A stretch of 64,000 nt of DNA from a virus: IMG/VR virus record IMGVR_UViG_3300009130_000014, positions 25,607-89,606 of that record. One strand, 5' to 3'. A program made the position numbers and the translations under genes. Shown here piece by piece: positions 30,501-39,455 of the stretch. The notes under the pieces were generated by a model, which did no database searches, had not been told where the DNA came from, and saw only the letters and a program-made list of their open reading frames with translations. How positions within the stretch are numbered: the first letter of the stretch is position 1; every line of letters begins with the position of its first letter.

Positions 30501-32728
30501 TGGAAAGAAAGTCTATCGATAGATACAATGATGATTTTTATTTAGACTTCGACGGGTCAAATTATCTTCAGGGATCAACTGACGTTAGTGGGTCGTTAGA
30601 CGGAAGTAATAGTTGGTCTGTATCTTGGTTAGACTTATTAGATAGATCTGCTTCTGTAGGTGTTACTTCATTAGATCAATCTTCTCATACAGTATTTACT
30701 AATGTAGCAGGTACTAATGGTATTAGTATTACTCATAGGGTAATAACAATAACTAGAGCTGATATTCTTGTTGTAATGATAAATAATGGATCGGCAGTCA
30801 TAAGGTTTTTTAATGATGTAAGATTAAGAACAGATAATGTAACAGTCGAACATTTAGTATTAAATTATGACCACACTACAAATACAGGATCATTATATGT
30901 AGATGGAAGATTACATCAAAGCTTATCTAATTTTGCTCCATCAAACTTTGCATCTACTCAAGGAATTAGATTAGGTGCTGACTTTACACCTAACAGGTTA
31001 AGAGTAGGTAGTTTAAGAGATGTTATGATATTTGATAAAGCATTATCAGAAAATGAGATTGAATATATTTATACCACTGCAACACCTCCAAATACGGCTT
31101 ATTCTAATTTACAACATTATTACCCATTAAATCAAATGCCGTATGAAAATGGAGGTAATTATTTTGTAGACGGTGTTGCTCATTTATATAATCAATCAGC
31201 ATCAGTAGAATCTTTAGAATTAAATGGATGGGCTTCTGATGAAATAGGTGTTTCTAATGTGACTCAAATTAGTGCATTTAGGGACTTTAAAACTAAAGGG
31301 AGATATTTTGGAATAGGGCTAGATTATAAAGAAAACGCACAATATGGAGCAACTTATAATACAGTAAACGGTTCTGATTTTAATAACGGATATACTGTAA
31401 TTATTAAATGTATTCCTGACACTCTGGGAAGTCCAAAGGGAGATATTATGTTTATGGATTCAACCATAGGTACAGGACAAAATAACTACTTTTTTATTGA
31501 TAGTGCTGGCTTTAATGCTAAATTTGACGATCCTCAACCAGGACCTCCTACAGGAAATGAGATGATCTCAAGTAATTACAATCCTACAAAAGATAATGTT
31601 TTTGTGGTAACGGCATCTCCTACTTCATCGGGAACATTTGAACTATTTATAAATGGAAGAAAAGATCAAAGCTCAGACGATGGGTGGGTTTATAATGCTC
31701 CTGATACATCTCTTTATATAGGGTCTAATCCTCCTAGTAGTATTAAAGGAATTTTTTATGTAGCAGTTTTTAATTCCGTACTCACAGATAATCAAATTTC
31801 TACTTATAGCGAATCTGATAATTGGTTAGAATTAAACCCTTATATGATGTGGTGTAGTGAAAATGATGGGACTAAATTGATAGATATAAGCGGAAACGGA
31901 AGAGATGCTATAATACAAAATTCTACAGCGTTTAACAATAATCAAACTTACATAAGTTATAAAGGAGGTAATTCTAATTATAAAAAAGGTTTGAATTTTG
32001 ATAGTGCTAAGGGGCAGTATCTAGAAGTAACAGGCTTAGAAGCATTTGGAAACTCTGGAGGATATACTTTTCTTGTAGGAGTAGAATCTGATGCTATCAG
32101 TAATCAACAAAACGTCTTTGGATTTTTCGGAGATGAAGGAGTTTTTAGAGGATTTGAGATCATTAAACCTTCTAGTACTACAACTAGATATGATTTTATA
32201 TCTCCTAATATAACCGGACGTTCTTTACTTTCTCTTAATGGAGTAGATGTTTCTAAAGATAATTTTCTATCTTACTATACAGGAGACAACAGCTATATAA
32301 GTCCTTATAGTTCATCACCTTTAAGCAAAATAGCAGATGTAAATGTATCTCAAAATTACTCTTCAGGTATAGATAGTAATCCTTTAGGACTAGGTTTTGA
32401 TGAAATAACCAATCCTATATTTAATATAGGGGCTAGATCATCTAGTCAACACTATCTTAATGGAAAAATTACTTTCTTTTGTATTATTAAAGAGTCTATA
32501 ACAAAGGAACAAGAAAAAACAATATTTAATAATGGCAATTATAGATCACCATACGAAGTAATAGAAGATAGATCTAGGATTATCCTAGATGTAGATTTTC
32601 AAAATCCATTTGATGTTGGAGGTACTATAAAGTTTAAAGATAGGAGTGGTAATTGTGAAATAATAGCTAACCAAAATACAGGTACAGATTGGGATACATT
32701 AGCAGGAGTACAAGCAAGTATAGATTAA
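30500..32728 (+). CDS. Multi-domain LamG/concanavalin-type adsorption protein (742 aa)
   Basis: At least three LamG/concanavalin A-like lectin units can be seen: residues about 10-200 (ending 'GSLRDVMIFDKALSENEIEYIYT'), about 260-440 ('IFYVAVFNSVLTDNQISTYSE') and about 480-690 ('GKITFFCIIKESITKEQEKTIF'). Each ends with the 'd-v-x-I-F-x-x-x-L-s-x-x-q-I' pattern that closes LamG-3 domains. These domains bind sugars, so it is a likely receptor-recognition protein for host surface glycans. It shares this domain type with the truncated gene at the left edge of the window. It is coupled upstream by TAATG and lies one base before the next gene. Confidence 0.7.
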   Translation: MERKSIDRYNDDFYLDFDGSNYLQGSTDVSGSLDGSNSWSVSWLDLLDRSASVGVTSLDQSSHTVFTNVAGTNGISITHRVITITRADILVVMINNGSAVIRFFNDVRLRTDNVTVEHLVLNYDHTTNTGSLYVDGRLHQSLSNFAPSNFASTQGIRLGADFTPNRLRVGSLRDVMIFDKALSENEIEYIYTTATPPNTAYSNLQHYYPLNQMPYENGGNYFVDGVAHLYNQSASVESLELNGWASDEIGVSNVTQISAFRDFKTKGRYFGIGLDYKENAQYGATYNTVNGSDFNNGYTVIIKCIPDTLGSPKGDIMFMDSTIGTGQNNYFFIDSAGFNAKFDDPQPGPPTGNEMISSNYNPTKDNVFVVTASPTSSGTFELFINGRKDQSSDDGWVYNAPDTSLYIGSNPPSSIKGIFYVAVFNSVLTDNQISTYSESDNWLELNPYMMWCSENDGTKLIDISGNGRDAIIQNSTAFNNNQTYISYKGGNSNYKKGLNFDSAKGQYLEVTGLEAFGNSGGYTFLVGVESDAISNQQNVFGFFGDEGVFRGFEIIKPSSTTTRYDFISPNITGRSLLSLNGVDVSKDNFLSYYTGDNSYISPYSSSPLSKIADVNVSQNYSSGIDSNPLGLGFDEITNPIFNIGARSSSQHYLNGKITFFCIIKESITKEQEKTIFNNGNYRSPYEVIEDRSRIILDVDFQNPFDVGGTIKFKDRSGNCEIIANQNTGTDWDTLAGVQASID

Positions 32729-32729
32729 A

Positions 32730-33083
32730 ATGAGAAGAAATATTTACATAAGATATGTAGGTGGCCATAACAATAAATATTGGGTTACTACAAAAAATAC
32801 AGAAGTTACTTTAAGTAATGGAGACAATATAGTCATCCCTAAAGGATTTTTATGGGATTTATCTTCAGTACCTAAGTTTTTATGGGGTATTTTTCCTCCT
32901 TTTGGGGATTTTCTTATAGCCTCTTTAGTACATGATTATTTATATGTAAACAAGCAATATTCAAGAGCTTTTGCGGATAAAGAAATGTTATACTTTAGCA
33001 ATAAATATAATTCTAATAAGATAGATAATTATCTTAGATATGTAGCAGTTAGATTATTTGGTTTTACTTATTGGAATAAATAA
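32730..33083 (+). CDS. DUF1353 family protein (117 aa)
   Basis: The core 'IPKGFLWDLSSVPKFLWGIFPPFGDFLIASLVHDYLY' (about residues 37-73) is characteristic of the DUF1353 family, found widely in tailed phages near lysis or tail genes. The family has no established activity that I know of; conserved W/D/S and the H-D-Y-L-Y segment suggest a metal site or active site, but this is not shown. It directly precedes the amidase, separated by 12 bases, so it could assist lysis or be a structural accessory. Confidence 0.75.
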   Translation: MRRNIYIRYVGGHNNKYWVTTKNTEVTLSNGDNIVIPKGFLWDLSSVPKFLWGIFPPFGDFLIASLVHDYLYVNKQYSRAFADKEMLYFSNKYNSNKIDNYLRYVAVRLFGFTYWNK

Positions 33084-33095
33084 TAAATAAAAGAT

Positions 33096-33725
33096 ATGAA
33101 ATATACAATATTATTAGATAATGGACATGGAGGTATGGTAGATGGTAAGTATTCCACTTGTCCAGACTGGACAGATAACCCTAAAACATGGCATAAAATG
33201 CATGTCCATGAAGGTGTGCCTTTATACGAAGGTGTTTTTAACAGAGACGTAGTAGACGAAATTGCTGCTGAATTATGGAAAAGGGACATTAAATATGTAT
33301 TAATAAATCCGGAAAGTAAAGATATCAGTTTAAAGGAAAGGGTGAAAAGAGCTAACGATTTCTATAAAGATAATAAAAATTGTATATTTGTTAGTATACA
33401 TGGTAATGCATTTAACACCTCGGCTAAAGGGTTTGAAATCTTTACAAGTAAAGGAGATACTCCTGCTGATCCTATAGCAGAATCTATATCTATTGAAATG
33501 AGCAAGGCATTTCCTAGTAGAGTAATGAGATGGGATTTATCAGACGGAGATAGAGATAAAGAGGCTAATTTTTATGTTTTAAAACATACAGACATGCCTG
33601 CAATACTATCTGAGAATTTCTTTTTTGATAATCCTAGCGATGCGAAGTTAATGATGTCGGAAAGAGGGATAGAAAAAATCGCATTAGCTCATGTAGAAGG
33701 AATAATTAAAGCTTTAAAAAACTAA
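33096..33725 (+). CDS. N-acetylmuramoyl-L-alanine amidase (Amidase_3-type endolysin)
   Basis: The sequence shows the Amidase_3 plan: 'ILLDNGHGG' with H11 as first zinc ligand, a glutamate in 'YEGVFNRDVV' (about residue 49), 'VSIHGNAFN' with the second histidine (about residue 101), and a late catalytic glutamate in 'AILSENFFF' (about residue 173). At 209 residues it is a single catalytic domain with no obvious cell-wall-binding module and no signal peptide, so release would need a holin. It is followed within five bases by small membrane proteins, forming a lysis cassette. It cleaves the bond between N-acetylmuramic acid and L-alanine in peptidoglycan. Family assignment is strong; lysis role is inferred from context. 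Confidence 0.85.
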   Translation: MKYTILLDNGHGGMVDGKYSTCPDWTDNPKTWHKMHVHEGVPLYEGVFNRDVVDEIAAELWKRDIKYVLINPESKDISLKERVKRANDFYKDNKNCIFVSIHGNAFNTSAKGFEIFTSKGDTPADPIAESISIEMSKAFPSRVMRWDLSDGDRDKEANFYVLKHTDMPAILSENFFFDNPSDAKLMMSERGIEKIALAHVEGIIKALKN

Positions 33726-33729
33726 TGAA

Positions 33730-33963
33730 ATGGAAGAAGGTCTGATTAAAAATCTCATAACATATTTGATAGTAGGGGCAACTATGCTATTAGAAGAGTT
33801 TATAAAACATCCTATAGGTAGCATTGCTGCCATATTAGGTATATTATATACATATGAAAGAATAAAGACTCAGCGTTTAATTAGTAAAAGAGAGAAAATA
33901 GGTTTAGAAAACGATAAAAAAAGATATAATGGAAGCACTATTAAAGGTACTAAAAAGGGTTAA
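33730..33963 (+). CDS. Small membrane protein, holin candidate (77 aa)
   Basis: One or two hydrophobic segments occur in the first half (about residues 8-24, 'NLITYLIVGATMLLEEF', and 29-42, 'IGSIAAILGILYTY'), followed by a strongly basic C-terminal tail with many Lys and Arg residues. This short membrane protein with a charged cytoplasmic tail directly after the amidase gene fits a phage holin. The next gene starts 35 bases before this one ends. Two adjacent small membrane proteins compete for the holin role, so the assignment is tentative. Confidence 0.5.
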   Translation: MEEGLIKNLITYLIVGATMLLEEFIKHPIGSIAAILGILYTYERIKTQRLISKREKIGLENDKKRYNGSTIKGTKKG

Positions 33964-34156
33964 ATCAGGACCTAAGACCACATTTGGAGGAGCGGCATTA
34001 ACTTTATTTGCTCTATATTTAATATACTCTTCTGAAGCCACTTTAACATGGGTTTCTTTAGAAGCAGGATTATTTATAATAGGAATAATTTTATTTTTCA
34101 GTAACGATATAACACCTTCTAAAGAAGAAAACGATGAAGAAACTACTAATAAGTAA
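33929..34156 (+). CDS. Small two-TM membrane protein, holin/antiholin candidate (75 aa)
   Basis: Two hydrophobic helices are clear (about residues 18-34 and 40-59), joined by a short loop, with a basic N-terminus and an acidic C-terminus (KEENDEETTNK). The start overlaps the preceding gene by 35 bases and the end overlaps the following one by 23 bases, in different frames, typical of compact lysis cassettes. Size and topology fit a class II holin or a partner of the neighbouring membrane protein. No sequence family was recognised. Confidence 0.5.
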   Translation: MEALLKVLKRVKSGPKTTFGGAALTLFALYLIYSSEATLTWVSLEAGLFIIGIILFFSNDITPSKEENDEETTNK

Positions 34157-34445
34157 TCTTATAATTTTATTTATAACTATATTTTTTGTAATATTAAACT
34201 TTAAAGATTCATCTTATATGGAAAAAAGTAAAGTTAATATAGATTCCTTAATTTTAGCACATGATGCCGCATTAAAAGATATGTTAAAAACTACAGATTC
34301 CTTAAAAAGAAAAAAGAAGTTAAATGACATAGAAATAGATTCGACATTATCTGATCTTATTAACAATACTAATATTCAAGTAACAGATGGTACAATAACA
34401 GAAGCATTATTATGGATAGAAGATTACAACGATTCTTTGCAGTAG
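34134..34445 (+). CDS. Membrane-anchored periplasmic protein, i-spanin-like (103 aa)
   Basis: An N-terminal hydrophobic helix (about residues 4-22, 'LLISNLIILFITIFFVILN') with a short Lys-rich cytoplasmic end is followed by about 80 hydrophilic residues with coiled-coil character ('DAALKDMLKTTDSLKRKKK'). That is the topology of an inner-membrane spanin subunit or Rz-like protein. Its last 34 bases overlap the next gene in another frame, an arrangement seen for Rz/Rz1-type pairs. It ends with TAG. Spanin role is inferred from topology and place in the lysis cassette. Confidence 0.5.
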   Translation: MKKLLISNLIILFITIFFVILNFKDSSYMEKSKVNIDSLILAHDAALKDMLKTTDSLKRKKKLNDIEIDSTLSDLINNTNIQVTDGTITEALLWIEDYNDSLQ

Positions 34446-34879
34446 CATTATTATTAATAGTAAACATAACATATTCTCAATGTAAGGATGGAATAAAAAT
34501 TGTTAATGATACTATAAAAACTAAAAGGCAAGTTTATATATGCAAGAATGTGAAAATGAGCCCTGCTAAATTTAGTTATTACTACCAAGTAGATAAGCAA
34601 TTTAAAATTTTAAAAGATTCGTTGCCTGAATTAGAAAAGTTAATACATAAAAATAGACAAACTAATGATTCGCTTATATCTAATTTAGAGTTACATATAA
34701 AAACTATAAAAGAACAAAAGGGTGAAACTATAGAGTCTCTTAAAGAAATTGAAGATTTAAATACACTATTAGAAGTAGAAAATCTTCAATTAACTTTATC
34801 CAATAAATCAAATAAAAAGATTTATGGAATAGGAGGTATTATAATAGGGACTTTAATAGCAATAATAATAAGGAGATAA
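34412..34879 (+). CDS. Exported protein with signal peptide and C-terminal TM helix, spanin candidate (155 aa)
   Basis: The N-terminus is a signal peptide ('FFAVALLLIVNITYSQ', about residues 8-23) whose Ser-Gln end is typical of Bacteroidota signal peptides; the next residue is Cys24, so lipidation is possible, although 'YSQC' is a poor lipobox. The middle (about 60-130) is a long charged helix with heptad-like leucines, and the C-terminus is a hydrophobic helix ('IYGIGGIIIGTLIAIII') with two arginines. A periplasm-spanning coiled coil anchored at both ends is the plan of a unimolecular spanin. It could also be the outer partner of the preceding Rz-like gene. Confidence 0.5.
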   Translation: MDRRLQRFFAVALLLIVNITYSQCKDGIKIVNDTIKTKRQVYICKNVKMSPAKFSYYYQVDKQFKILKDSLPELEKLIHKNRQTNDSLISNLELHIKTIKEQKGETIESLKEIEDLNTLLEVENLQLTLSNKSNKKIYGIGGIIIGTLIAIIIRR

Positions 34880-36345
34880 TGGAGTTAACAATAAATACAC
34901 TAGATGCTTTAACGGGAAATGCTTTAACTGTAGATGCTATAGTAATAGGAGTTAATATTTTCTCTAATACAAATACAGCTACAGCTACTGTCGAGGACAA
35001 TAATGCAGAATCTATTACAGTAGGTTTGGCAGGCTACCATACATATAATATGGACATATCTAATGTTTATATAGACGATAAGACTATATATATTAATATG
35101 GTTCCTGATGTAACAAATATCAATGATCCTAATTATAATAAACCTTTTCCGATGCACTTCTTTTTTCAAGATCCGTGCAGCTTTAATGTAGATTATTATA
35201 ACGCATCAAATTATCCTGGAGAAATAACATGGTACATTAACAATCAAGAATTAAGTACAAGTAATACTAAAGGTGTAGCAGAATTTTGTTCTCCGGGAAA
35301 TTATCAATTAAAAGTTAGAGGTACTGTAAGTTTAACTTTAGGTGATGTGTGTCCTGTGACATCTAATACTTGGGATAGACAATGGGCTACTACAAGTAAT
35401 GCGGCTTTCTTACTTCCGGGTCAAGAAGTAGGGGCAGGAGAAACAGGTAATATTGTAGCAGGGCATATTGCTCCTATAGATACTTATTTGGCAATAGATG
35501 TTATAACAAACTTAAAAGAAGATGAATTTAGACCTGAGTTGGTTATTAATACAAATTCTATCTCGCAATTAGATGAATGCTGTTTTGTTAAAGATGAAGA
35601 AATAACAATAACGCCAAGCGTAACTATAAATAAAGGTACTGCAGATGATTATAATGTTATTTGGGAAATAGTTAATCCATTAGGGTTAGTTATTTTATCT
35701 CAGACTACTAGTATTGCTACTTCGTCTGCTATCAACTTAACCGAACTAGGATCTTATATTTTAAATTTAAAAGTTCGTCAGTTAAGTACCGGTATAGAAG
35801 TATCTCAAACTAAGATGATAGAAACTTGTAACTTTATTACATTTGATTATGTAAGTTGCAATAATTATAAAATACATAATAGAAGTTTAGATAATACAGT
35901 TACTGTGAATATACAAAGTATTGATAGTCAACAGTTTGATGATTTCGATCTTGAACCTCAGACTAGTAAAGATATAACTTTCACAGAATCTAATCTTTAT
36001 AAAGTAGATATTTTAAATGATTCAGTAACAGAGACATATATTATATCAAATTACTGTAATATTGAAAAGTGCTTATCTGATTATATATTAAATATCCTAT
36101 GTCCAGGTGATACTTCAGGTATATGTCCTGATACCGTAGAATTAAACCAACTATTAATGTTACATTATAGTTATTTTATGGAATTACATAAAGAGTATGG
36201 TATAAATAATTTCTACACAGGATTAGATGATAGTCAACTTGAAAGACTTGGAAATATAAAACAAATAATGGATAGAATATTAATGGTCTGCGAAAGAAAA
36301 TCATGTAATACTTTATTTAATTCGAATTGTCCTACTTGTAAATAA
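34879..36345 (+). CDS. Ig-like, cysteine-containing virion surface protein (488 aa)
   Basis: The sequence is beta-rich, with repeated Ig/PKD-like stretches (for example about residues 110-170 and 245-310), and carries about 15 cysteines, including CCF near residue 231 and a C-terminal cluster ending NCPTCK. The last ~100 residues are helical ('VELNQLLMLHYSYFMELHKEYG'). No family was recognised. It begins with TAATG overlapping the spanin candidate and is coupled by TAATG to the next, also cysteine-containing protein. It is probably an appendage or decoration protein of the virion. Confidence 0.45.
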   Translation: MELTINTLDALTGNALTVDAIVIGVNIFSNTNTATATVEDNNAESITVGLAGYHTYNMDISNVYIDDKTIYINMVPDVTNINDPNYNKPFPMHFFFQDPCSFNVDYYNASNYPGEITWYINNQELSTSNTKGVAEFCSPGNYQLKVRGTVSLTLGDVCPVTSNTWDRQWATTSNAAFLLPGQEVGAGETGNIVAGHIAPIDTYLAIDVITNLKEDEFRPELVINTNSISQLDECCFVKDEEITITPSVTINKGTADDYNVIWEIVNPLGLVILSQTTSIATSSAINLTELGSYILNLKVRQLSTGIEVSQTKMIETCNFITFDYVSCNNYKIHNRSLDNTVTVNIQSIDSQQFDDFDLEPQTSKDITFTESNLYKVDILNDSVTETYIISNYCNIEKCLSDYILNILCPGDTSGICPDTVELNQLLMLHYSYFMELHKEYGINNFYTGLDDSQLERLGNIKQIMDRILMVCERKSCNTLFNSNCPTCK

Positions 36346-36947
36346 TGAGTGTCTTAAATACATATCTTGAAGGATTGAGATATCCTACTAAATTTAAAGC
36401 TCAATATAATGAGCAAGAAGAATTGTACGCTCTCGCTTGGGATATAGTGAGAGATGAAGTATTTCGTCTTCAGGAATTAGGAATATCTTATGATAAAAGG
36501 GGTAAAAAAGAATTAGCAGGGAAATATTATAAAGCAGCTAATATATATGTTTATATAATTCACTATGCTTTAATAATAAGAAATGAATTTGAAAGACAGA
36601 ATAAAATAAATACATGTTTTACTTATTCTGATTTTTCTATAGACTGTGTAATAGGTAATCTACCTTGTCTTTCTAAAGAATATGGGACAGATTATGTAAA
36701 TACATTTTCGCAAATATTAACTTTATTTGGAATAGATAGACAGCTATCTGAATGTTCAGATTGTTGTTTAGGAATATCTCAAATGATAATAAATGATTCA
36801 GACGACTGTTCTGGATTTATAATAGGAGATTGTGGTGAAAATACCGAAATTACGTTAACATCTTCGGGAGAATTTGAACTTTGCGAATTTGCAGTAAACG
36901 AATTTACACAAGCTACAGGTAATAACTTATACGATAATTGTAATTAA
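36345..36947 (+). CDS. Cysteine-rich hypothetical protein in surface cluster (200 aa)
   Basis: The first ~90 residues are helical with a TPR-like feel ('ELAGKYYKAANIYVYIIHYALIIRNEFER'), followed by a cysteine-rich part (C-x-x-C-C near residue 141-144, and further cysteines to the end). No zinc or iron-sulfur motif is certain. It is coupled upstream by TAATG and ends two bases before the next gene. Cysteine content links it to the upstream 488-residue protein, so the two may assemble together. Function unknown. Confidence 0.4.
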   Translation: MSVLNTYLEGLRYPTKFKAQYNEQEELYALAWDIVRDEVFRLQELGISYDKRGKKELAGKYYKAANIYVYIIHYALIIRNEFERQNKINTCFTYSDFSIDCVIGNLPCLSKEYGTDYVNTFSQILTLFGIDRQLSECSDCCLGISQMIINDSDDCSGFIIGDCGENTEITLTSSGEFELCEFAVNEFTQATGNNLYDNCN

Positions 36948-36949
36948 AA

Positions 36950-37657
36950 ATGGGAAATATATTTACAGATAAAGAAAGCTTAATTGCTAAAATAAAAGAA
37001 AGAGTTTTTAAAAATGATACTTTTTCTACTACATCATTAGATATCCAGTCTAACGATGTAGATATAGTAGAATCTTTATGGGACAGAGGATGTTCGGAAA
37101 AAGAATTTACAGCAACGGGGACCTTTTTAAACGGAACTGTAAAACGTACTATATGTGGTCCTAATGTGACTATAGTGGCTAAAATTAACTTCTTAAGTAA
37201 CTTTAACGGAGTAGACTTTACAGGAGAATCTATTTCATTTAATGAAATCATACCTCTCAATCAAAGCGGTGCTCAATGGTTTAAATTAGAAACTATAGGG
37301 ACTGTTATAAATGATATTACTACAGGAGGAGGGGATTTTGGATTTTTTAAATTAAATGACCTTTCTACCTATACAGGAGCTACAGTAAATTCTGGAGATG
37401 AAACTAAGTTATTTATTCCGGGAGTTAGTAAAGGAACCAATCATTCTTGGTCCAGTGAGCTAGGAGATGTTTTCGCAGGAGGTTATGATAATGATTTTGG
37501 AACAAGTACTAATAATTATGAGATAGATTCTCCTAAAGACATAACAGTCTCTCCTTTGAATCTCATAGTAGAAAATAATACTCTAGGAACAGGTAATTCT
37601 AATTTTTCTACTAATCAGGGTTCTGTTACTATTTATATGAAAGGGACTTTATTATAA
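36950..37657 (+). CDS. Hypothetical beta-rich protein in surface cluster (235 aa)
   Basis: A soluble protein with a short N-terminal helical part (about 1-50) and a long beta-rich, Gly/Asn/Thr-rich remainder, as in phage appendage subunits. Only two cysteines are visible. No family was recognised. It is one-base coupled (TAATG) to the glycosyltransferase-like gene that follows, and two bases after the cysteine-rich protein. A minor structural role is the simplest reading of the context. Confidence 0.4.
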   Translation: MGNIFTDKESLIAKIKERVFKNDTFSTTSLDIQSNDVDIVESLWDRGCSEKEFTATGTFLNGTVKRTICGPNVTIVAKINFLSNFNGVDFTGESISFNEIIPLNQSGAQWFKLETIGTVINDITTGGGDFGFFKLNDLSTYTGATVNSGDETKLFIPGVSKGTNHSWSSELGDVFAGGYDNDFGTSTNNYEIDSPKDITVSPLNLIVENNTLGTGNSNFSTNQGSVTIYMKGTLL

Positions 37658-38238
37658 TGAAAGTATATGTAATAAATTTACCCGAAGCTGAGGAAAGAAG
37701 AAATTCTATCATAAAAGAAATGAAAAAAACTAACCTTAGCTATGAATTTATTATACCCGAACCTTCTGAAAACATAGAATCTGATAATCCGGGATGGACA
37801 AAAGGTGCTAATTCCTTACGTTTAACTACTATCAAGTTAATAGAACAAGCAATTAAAAATAACGAAGATAGTATATGGATATGGGAAGATGATAGTATTA
37901 TCAATAAAGATCACTTTTATACATTTGTTGAAGATTTATCATTAATTGATGATTTTGATTTCATTCATTTAAATTGGAAAATAGGAGGGGTTAGTAGTAT
38001 CAGATCAATAGGGTGTATGAGAAAAACACTAAGTGGGACTTTTTGTTGTCAGTCATACATTATAAATAAAAATATATTCGAGGAATATTTAAAAGAACTT
38101 AAAGTAGAACGTCCTATAGATGCGACTACAAAGTTATTACATAAAAAGAATAAAAATTCGTATCTTGTAGAACCTCCTGTAGTATCACATATTCCAGGAA
38201 ATTATTCATATATACGAAAAGAAAAAGTAACATATTAA
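37657..38238 (+). CDS. GT25-like glycosyltransferase (193 aa)
   Basis: The start 'MKVYVINLPEAEERRNSIIKEM' is the classic N-terminus of glycosyltransferase family 25 (LPS-type beta-galactosyltransferases), in which V-I-N-L is followed by E-R-R. Residues 77-79 are EDD, the metal-binding acidic motif of the family, preceded by 'SIWIW'. At 193 residues it is a short version. These enzymes transfer sugars from nucleotide-sugar donors. Lying among virion surface genes, it may modify a phage fibre or the host surface glycan; the target is unknown. It is coupled to the previous gene by TAATG. Confidence 0.75.
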   Translation: MKVYVINLPEAEERRNSIIKEMKKTNLSYEFIIPEPSENIESDNPGWTKGANSLRLTTIKLIEQAIKNNEDSIWIWEDDSIINKDHFYTFVEDLSLIDDFDFIHLNWKIGGVSSIRSIGCMRKTLSGTFCCQSYIINKNIFEEYLKELKVERPIDATTKLLHKKNKNSYLVEPPVVSHIPGNYSYIRKEKVTY

Positions 38239-38239
38239 A

Positions 38240-39403
38240 ATGGGAAATTTAAGATCAAAAAGCTGGTTTTTCACCATAACAGAAACAGCTACTAAAAGAG
38301 GAACTAGGTTTAGAAATGGTGATAGGCCTACTCAAAGTACATTTGATGATTTGATTACATCTTCTGTTTTTAAGTCGGACGTAAACGATAGGGCAAAAGA
38401 AGATACAGGGTCATTTAACCCAGAAACTACAGGTCATGTTGTTATGGCTACTGATAGTCAAGCTAAGTCTAATTATCCGAAGCCTGAAAACAGAACACTT
38501 GCAGTTCAGCCTAGTCAGTTACCTACTATAGATAGTACGGATACTATAACCACCACTAGTTCAGAATCTACTTTAGCCTTAACAGATGAGTCAATATTTA
38601 ATATACAACAAGACGATGATGTAACGACGAGAAATAGTAATTTAATAAATTTAACAGATTCTGTAAAAACCTTATTTCAATCTATCATTACCTATGCTGA
38701 AAATGGAATCAATAATTTAAATACCTTAACTACTACACATACTTCAAGCATAGCTCAAAATGAACAGAATATAACATTAAATACCCAAGCCATTGCAGCA
38801 CTATCTCCTGGAGGAGTTCCTTCTATAGTTCCGGTAGGAGCTGTATTTCAATGGATGGCTCAGACGGTACCTACAGGTTATTTAGTATTAGACGGAAGTG
38901 AAGTATCTCAAACAACATATCCTTTATTGTTTGCAGTATTAGGTACAACTTATAATAATGGAACCGAAACATCTGGTAAATTCAGATTACCTAATATGAA
39001 AAACTATAGTCCTAGAGGATTTGCCACAGAAGAAAGTATTGTAGATACTACAACTACTACCACACAACAAGTATTCGGTAAAACTTATGGTAAAGATGCA
39101 TGGAATTTAGATGCAAACACTCTTCCATATCACACTCATAGTTTCTCCGCTACTACAGATGAAAAAGGAGAACATCGTCACGGAATGTTTGACAGATCTA
39201 ATAGAGGAGGACACGATTGGAGAGTAAGAAGATCAGATGCTAGAGGAGAGGATTTTGATGATACCTATGATGATACCACTACGTATGCAGGGAAACATAC
39301 TCATACTGTATCGGGAACTACAGGGAATAATATTTCCGAGCAATTGGCTCAACCTACGTTATCTCCGGTATTATTATGTCATTTTATTATAAAAGTAGAT
39401 TAA
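38240..39403 (+). CDS. Phage tail collar-domain protein, probable receptor-binding tip (387 aa)
   Basis: Residues about 195-255 are a phage tail collar domain: 'VGAVFQWMAQTVPTGYLVLDG', then 'YPLLFAVLG', then 'GKFRLPNM'. Downstream lie H-x-H and H-R-H motifs ('YHTHSF' about 297-302, 'EHRHGMF' about 312-318, 'KHTHTV' about 352-357), which recall the histidine-coordinated metal column in the T4 gp12 short-tail-fibre tip. The N-terminal ~190 residues are Ser/Thr-rich and probably a shaft. It is the last gene of the plus-strand block, ending about 27 bases before a terminator. Receptor binding is inferred from this architecture. Confidence 0.75.
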   Translation: MGNLRSKSWFFTITETATKRGTRFRNGDRPTQSTFDDLITSSVFKSDVNDRAKEDTGSFNPETTGHVVMATDSQAKSNYPKPENRTLAVQPSQLPTIDSTDTITTTSSESTLALTDESIFNIQQDDDVTTRNSNLINLTDSVKTLFQSIITYAENGINNLNTLTTTHTSSIAQNEQNITLNTQAIAALSPGGVPSIVPVGAVFQWMAQTVPTGYLVLDGSEVSQTTYPLLFAVLGTTYNNGTETSGKFRLPNMKNYSPRGFATEESIVDTTTTTTQQVFGKTYGKDAWNLDANTLPYHTHSFSATTDEKGEHRHGMFDRSNRGGHDWRVRRSDARGEDFDDTYDDTTTYAGKHTHTVSGTTGNNISEQLAQPTLSPVLLCHFIIKVD

Positions 39404-39429
39404 TATCGGTAGTAAGGAATAAAAAAAAG

Positions 39430-39455
39430 AAGGGGCGTAAGCCCCTTTTCTTTTA
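39430..39455. terminator. Bidirectional intrinsic terminator between convergent gene blocks
   Basis: The hairpin has stem AAGGGGC/GCCCCTT type pairing (about 39430-39447, loop GTAA) and is flanked by an A-run on the left and a T-rich run on the right, so it can stop transcription from both directions. It lies exactly where plus-strand and minus-strand genes converge, and its T-rich arm overlaps the stop of the minus-strand gene beginning at 39803. Confidence 0.8.
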
